Assembly: GCA_964500225.1 (NCBI GenBank)
Contig: CAZCOA010000026.1
Span: 1-36,945 of the forward strand
From: JAAYDY01 sp964500225
GTDB taxonomy: Bacteria > Planctomycetota > Phycisphaerae > FEN-1346 > JAACEH01
DNA: 36,945 nucleotides
Reading direction: 5' to 3'
The position numbers and the translations under genes were made by a program. A model generated the notes under the pieces. It was not told the DNA's origin and did no database searches. It saw nothing but the letters and a program-made list of their open reading frames with translations. Shown in pieces: positions 33,801 through 36,945 of this stretch. Positions within the stretch are counted from its first letter, which is position 1, and each line of letters opens with the position of its first letter.

Positions 33801-34473
33801 CAAGATCGAACGCCTCGGCGCGGTGAACCTCGAGGCGATCCAGGAGCAGGACGACCTGGAGAAGCGCGCGACGTTCCTCCAGACGCAGCGGGCCGACCTC
33901 GAAGAGGCCCGCCGCAAGCTCGACGGGCTGATCGAACGCATCAACACCGAGTCGATCACGCGGTTCAACACGACGTTCGCCCAGGTGCGCGAGAATTTCC
34001 AGACGCTGTTCCGCAAGCTCTTCGGCGGCGGCAAGGCCGACATCGTCCTGCTGAATCCCGAAGACGTGCTGGAATCGGGCATCGAGATCGTGGCGCGGCC
34101 GCCCGGCAAGGAGCCCTGCTCGATCAGTCTGCTCTCCGGCGGCGAAAAGGCCATGACCGCCGTGGCCCTCCTGATGGCCGTCTTCCGCAGCAAACCGTCG
34201 CCGTTCTGCATCCTCGACGAAGTGGACGCGCCGTTGGACGAGGCCAACACCGAACGCTTCAACAGCGTGATCCAGGAGTTCGTCAAGGAATCGCAGTTCA
34301 TCATCATCACGCACTCGAAGCGGACGATGGCCGTCGGTGACGTGCTCTACGGCGTAACGATGCAGGAGCCGGGCGTCTCGAAGAAAATCAGCGTCCGTTT
34401 CGCGGACCTGCACAAGATGAACCTGGACGAGGCGCCGGCCGCCGAGCAGCCGCAGACCGCCGCCGGCGCCTGA
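30865..34473 (+). CDS. smc: Chromosome segregation ATPase SMC
   Basis: A 1202-residue SMC protein, the core of bacterial condensin, which dimerises and entraps DNA with ScpA and ScpB. Head N half: KLEVHGFKSFADKTEF (5-20) and Walker A GPNGCGKS (31-38), then VDAVKWILGEQSARSLRG. Long coiled coils occupy about 170-500 and 690-1000. The hinge is about 505-680 (VRGIVAQLIRVDHRYATIIEAALGDAEQYIV). The C-terminal head has the signature LLSGGEKAMTA (about 1088-1098), Walker B FCILDEVDAPLDEAN (about 1112-1126) and the D-loop. Length is normal. GGAGAG precedes the ATG by about 6 nt, and a small hairpin (30826-30847) sits just upstream. It lies between the FlgI-like gene and lon on one strand, probably read as one unit. 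Confidence 0.97.
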   Translation: MQIKKLEVHGFKSFADKTEFLFDQGITCIIGPNGCGKSNVVDAVKWILGEQSARSLRGHEMSDVIFNGSANRHSLGFAEATLTFNNESRRLPIDAAEVSVTRRLYRSGESEYLINRKLCRLKDIRDLFMDTGIGLNAYSLIEQGKVDILLQSNPQQRRAVFEEAAGISKYKAKKKEAIRKLERTEQNLLRLNDIIDEVERRLRSVKFQAGKARNWQAYTQRLKELRITHALNEYHKLSIESKDLQSRLDAEHNTQVERQGRLAALDAERSRLETALIELDDALRAVDNELMDVRNRISAADDQIAFNRTRIDEWQHTQQRDRQRIADLQGRIVETEAKIAAESGSAGQVQEQLDALRAQLAEADRALEAGRQQARQAAADLDAEKARVIDLVKETSQVRNEISSLDLRQENFAASRDRLTQRLDDITAQLQQLTDQLTALDAELADVDFAIERDRRRLQVKKETATELHAQAEATAAELAAAKETRSALLSRRELLEDLERRGEGVEKGVQRILDLGRQGQLPGVRGIVAQLIRVDHRYATIIEAALGDAEQYIVIDRRQTVVQSLESFEDALESRAGFLPLDTLRRPAQGPGAASFPGVVARAVDLVEAADDVRPAVEALLGDTIVVENLAAALELSGTSLAGMRFVTLAGETLETDGSLRLGRLTAKAGLISRKSELRALQAQVEDVQQRIAQLEDRNRDIVRRLHELDDEQQELRSVIYDASTKRVDLLAQKRRLSETADALRGEQPVVHSEIEQLTRQLGELAERRTQVAGRLETLEHEAAARRQRVETLTQAVSVAENERTQLQERQTQRRIEVAKVEEQYRALTDRLDHLKASLDDATRQRDEAQQEMALCARRTREAERTILAQESLIARLFVAKEDAARRSRDLDARRQDGRQQAAALQDQTRKLQDELHQIDQRLHEIDVQTRQCQLKMQTLCDRIRDDFGLDLQQHYQSYAPEAVDWNAIEDEIQQLRGKIERLGAVNLEAIQEQDDLEKRATFLQTQRADLEEARRKLDGLIERINTESITRFNTTFAQVRENFQTLFRKLFGGGKADIVLLNPEDVLESGIEIVARPPGKEPCSISLLSGGEKAMTAVALLMAVFRSKPSPFCILDEVDAPLDEANTERFNSVIQEFVKESQFIIITHSKRTMAVGDVLYGVTMQEPGVSKKISVRFADLHKMNLDEAPAAEQPQTAAGA

Positions 34474-34522
34474 CGACGCCGCCGGCCGCCGAAACCGTTG
34501 CCGTGAAAGTGGACGCACACGC

Positions 34523-36945
34523 ATGACCGAAAAATCCAAGCCGTTGCCGACGCACTTGCAGTTGCCGATGGTGCCCCTGCGAGAGCTTGTCGTGTTTCCG
34601 CACCTGGTGGTGCCGCTGATGCTCGCGCGGCGGCAGAGCCTCCAGGCCGCGCGCCGCGCAAGCAAGGGCGACGGGCTCGTGTTCCTGCTCAGTCAGACCG
34701 ACGGCGCCGTGGACAATCCCACGCCGCAGGACTTCTACCGCATCGGCACGGTGGCCCGCGTGCTCCAGCTCTTCCGCGTGAACGACCAAACGCACAAGGC
34801 CATCGTCGAGGCCCTCAGCCGCGCCGAGGTCGAGAAAATCGGCTTCAGCCGCGGCCAATACTGCGCCAAGGTCCGCATCCTGGCCGAACGCGTCACGGCG
34901 TCACCCGAGACCGAGGCCCTCCTCCGCACCGTGCGAAGCCAGTTCTTCACCTATGCCGGCTCGGTCGTCACCGTGCCCGACAACATCGTCGAACTGGTCG
35001 GCATCATCGACGAGCCCGACCAGTTGGCCGACACCGTCGCCGCCTACGCCGACCTCGGCATCGACTTCAAGCAGCAACTGCTCGGCGAACCCGACGCCAA
35101 CAAACGTCTGCAACTGCTGGCCGCGCGGCTGGAGCACGAGCTCAAGGTGCTCCGCATCCAACGCGACATCACCGACCGCGTCCGCGACCGCATCCAGAAA
35201 AACCAGAAGGACTATTTCCTGCGCGAGCAGCTCCGAGCCATCGAGGAAGAACTGGGCCGCAGCGACCCCGGAGCCGCCCCCCACGCCGAACTGGAGGCCG
35301 CCATCAACAATGCCGGCATGCCCGAGGCCGCCCTGGCCGTCGCCAAACGCGAGCTGGCCAAGCTCCGCCGCACCGCGCCCATGACGCCCCAGGCCGCCGT
35401 CTGCGAAGAGTACCTCCAGTGGCTCGCCGCCATGCCCTGGCAACGCCGCACCGAAGACAACCTCGACCTGGACCACGCCGCCGCCGTGCTCGACGCGCGC
35501 CACTACGGCCTCGACGAACCGAAACGACGCATTCTCGAGTACCTGGCCGTCAAACGCCTGCGCGGCCAGAACCAGCGCGAGCCGATCCTCTGTCTGGTCG
35601 GGCCGCCCGGCGTCGGCAAAACCAGCCTGGCCCGCGCCGTGGCCGACGCCCTCGGTCGCACGTTCGTCCGCAAGAGCCTCGGCGGCGTCCGCGACGAAGC
35701 CGAAATCCGCGGCCACCGACGCACCTACGTCGGCGCCATGCCCGGACGCATCATCCAGAGCCTCCGAAAGGCCGGCACCCGCAATCCCGTCTTCCTGCTC
35801 GACGAGATCGACAAGCTAGCCGCCGACTTCCGCGGCGACCCCGCCGCCGCCCTGCTCGAGGTCCTCGACCCCGACGAGAACAACACCTTCAGCGACCACT
35901 ACCTGGAAGTCGAGTTCGACCTGTCGGACGTTCTGTTCATCACCACCGCCAACCTCGCCTCGGCCATCCCGCCGGCCTTGCGCGACCGCATGGAAATAAT
36001 CGAGCTGTCCGGCTACACCCTCCAGGAGAAGCTCGCCATCGCACGGCGGCACCTGCTGCCGCGCCAGTTGAAGGCCCACGGTCTGAAGCCGCGACACCTG
36101 CGGATTTCCGATGCGGCCATCGTCCGCATTATTGAGCACTACACCAACGAAGCCGGCCTCCGCGTACTCAACCAGCGTCTGGCCGACGTGTGCCGCAAAG
36201 TGGCCGCGCGGCTCGCCCCGCGCAAGAGCCGCGCCGCGCAGAGCCCCTCGGCGTCCGTCTCCATCACCGTGGCCAACCTCGCCGAGATCCTCGGCCCCGA
36301 ACCGTTCCGCCACGACCCGCTGGACCGCCGTCGCACCGTCGGCGCCGCCACCGGTCTGGCCTGGACCGAGGTCGGCGGCCGCACCATCATCGTCGAAGCG
36401 TCCTGGATGCCCGGCAAGGGACACATCACCCTCACCGGCCAACTCGGCAGCGTCATGCAGGAATCCGCCCAGGCGGCCGTGACCTACGTGCGTTCCCATG
36501 CGGCCATGTTCGGCCTCGAAAGCCGCCTCTTCGACGCCATCGACCTGCACCTTCACGTGCCCGAGGGCGCCACACCCAAGGACGGCCCGAGCGCCGGCCT
36601 GGCCATGATCGCCGCCGTCGTCTCCGCGCTGACCGGCAAATCCGTTCGCCGCGACGTGGCCGCGACGGGCGAAATCACCTTGCGCGGCCGCGTGCTCGCC
36701 ATCGGCGGCCTGAAGGAAAAAGTCCTCGCCGCCCACCGCCACGGCCTGCGTACGATCGTCCTGCCCCAGAGCAACGAGGCCGACCTGGTCCGACTGCCCG
36801 ACGATATCCGCCGCGACACCCGCTTCGTCTTCGTCCGCGAGGTGGCCGAGGCACTTCAGACCCTCGTGCCCGATGCCATCGTCGAACCCCGCGCCGATGA
36901 GACCCTTGCGGCCACCGTCGCCGTAGCCGCCCCTGCCTCCCTCCC
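34523..36945 (+). CDS. lon: ATP-dependent protease Lon (3' end cut by window)
   Basis: The first 807 codons of Lon, open to the window edge. Lon degrades misfolded and regulatory proteins in the cytosol. The N domain (about 10-200) opens with LPMVPLRELVVFPHLVVPL. A helical region with YFLREQLRAIEEELG follows (230-244). The AAA+ module has Walker A GPPGVGKT (about 360-367) and Walker B VFLLDEIDKL, and the pore region contains EIRGHRRTYVGAMPGRI. The protease domain holds catalytic Ser690 in KDGPSAG and Lys733 in GGLKEK, 43 residues apart as in E. coli (679/722). No frame break is seen. It starts 49 nt after the smc stop with little ribosome-site sequence, suggesting co-transcription. The true C-terminus lies outside the window. 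Confidence 0.97.
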   Translation, partial: MTEKSKPLPTHLQLPMVPLRELVVFPHLVVPLMLARRQSLQAARRASKGDGLVFLLSQTDGAVDNPTPQDFYRIGTVARVLQLFRVNDQTHKAIVEALSRAEVEKIGFSRGQYCAKVRILAERVTASPETEALLRTVRSQFFTYAGSVVTVPDNIVELVGIIDEPDQLADTVAAYADLGIDFKQQLLGEPDANKRLQLLAARLEHELKVLRIQRDITDRVRDRIQKNQKDYFLREQLRAIEEELGRSDPGAAPHAELEAAINNAGMPEAALAVAKRELAKLRRTAPMTPQAAVCEEYLQWLAAMPWQRRTEDNLDLDHAAAVLDARHYGLDEPKRRILEYLAVKRLRGQNQREPILCLVGPPGVGKTSLARAVADALGRTFVRKSLGGVRDEAEIRGHRRTYVGAMPGRIIQSLRKAGTRNPVFLLDEIDKLAADFRGDPAAALLEVLDPDENNTFSDHYLEVEFDLSDVLFITTANLASAIPPALRDRMEIIELSGYTLQEKLAIARRHLLPRQLKAHGLKPRHLRISDAAIVRIIEHYTNEAGLRVLNQRLADVCRKVAARLAPRKSRAAQSPSASVSITVANLAEILGPEPFRHDPLDRRRTVGAATGLAWTEVGGRTIIVEASWMPGKGHITLTGQLGSVMQESAQAAVTYVRSHAAMFGLESRLFDAIDLHLHVPEGATPKDGPSAGLAMIAAVVSALTGKSVRRDVAATGEITLRGRVLAIGGLKEKVLAAHRHGLRTIVLPQSNEADLVRLPDDIRRDTRFVFVREVAEALQTLVPDAIVEPRADETLAATVAVAAPASL

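Noticed and set aside
30652..34665. A 1337-codon open frame antisense to smc
   Set aside because: It is composed of Leu/Glu/Gly/Asp-rich antisense sequence of SMC coiled coils, while SMC itself has every expected motif.

Overview
The window is a very GC-rich bacterial chromosome segment with housekeeping genes (ffh, rdgB, smc, lon) interleaved with carbohydrate-oriented accessory genes. The mix points to Planctomycetota, most likely the Phycisphaerae: a secreted DUF4091-type glycosidase-like protein, a FlgI-like/HEAT lipoprotein with no flagellar neighbours, a lone STN-domain protein, DUF4434 and GH10-like proteins, and a heptose operon. This placement is inferred from gene content and style; no 16S or marker phylogeny was possible. 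About 25 protein genes are supported. I see no tRNA, rRNA, CRISPR array, insertion sequence or prophage.

Region by region. 1-5000 (minus): a three-gene operon of a large secreted glycoside-hydrolase-like protein, a single-SIS sugar-phosphate isomerase-like protein, and a 420-residue protein that I read as a divergent double-SIS protein. 5000-11050: ffh (plus) from a sigma70-like promoter, then a mostly independent minus-strand series: a glyoxalase-family protein, a SAM methyltransferase flanked by two copies of a short palindromic repeat, a soluble histidine kinase, the house-cleaning NTPase RdgB, and a lipoprotein with a SPOR-like segment. 11196-15106 (plus): the tightly packed hldE-gmhA-gmhB operon for ADP-heptose precursors; its gmhB is fused to a long acidic linker, a four-cysteine zinc ribbon and two membrane helices. 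15455-18154: a GNAT acetyltransferase, an alpha/beta-hydrolase and a family 2 glycosyltransferase. 18310-23670 (plus): a GH10-like protein apparently lacking its nucleophile, a short Gfo/Idh/MocA oxidoreductase, a non-pyrrolysine MttB-family methyltransferase and a secreted esterase ending at a strong intrinsic terminator. 23775-25145 (minus): an STN-domain exported protein. 25522-27605 (plus): a DUF4434 protein translationally coupled to an N-acylglucosamine/cellobiose 2-epimerase-like enzyme. 27779-36945 (plus): an AmrS-like radical SAM enzyme, the FlgI-like/HEAT lipoprotein, smc and lon (cut by the window edge).

How the genes fit together. Three small sets look like sugar handling: the secreted hydrolase with SIS proteins, DUF4434 with the epimerase, and the GH10-like protein, oxidoreductase and esterases. 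The hldE-gmhA-gmhB set supplies activated heptose for a lipopolysaccharide-type outer layer or for protein glycosylation. Several promoters are near-consensus sigma70 with 16-18 bp spacing. They were recognised by eye and not tested. The best candidates for undescribed biology are the double-SIS/SIS/hydrolase operon, the membrane-anchored GmhB fusion and the FlgI-like/HEAT lipoprotein.
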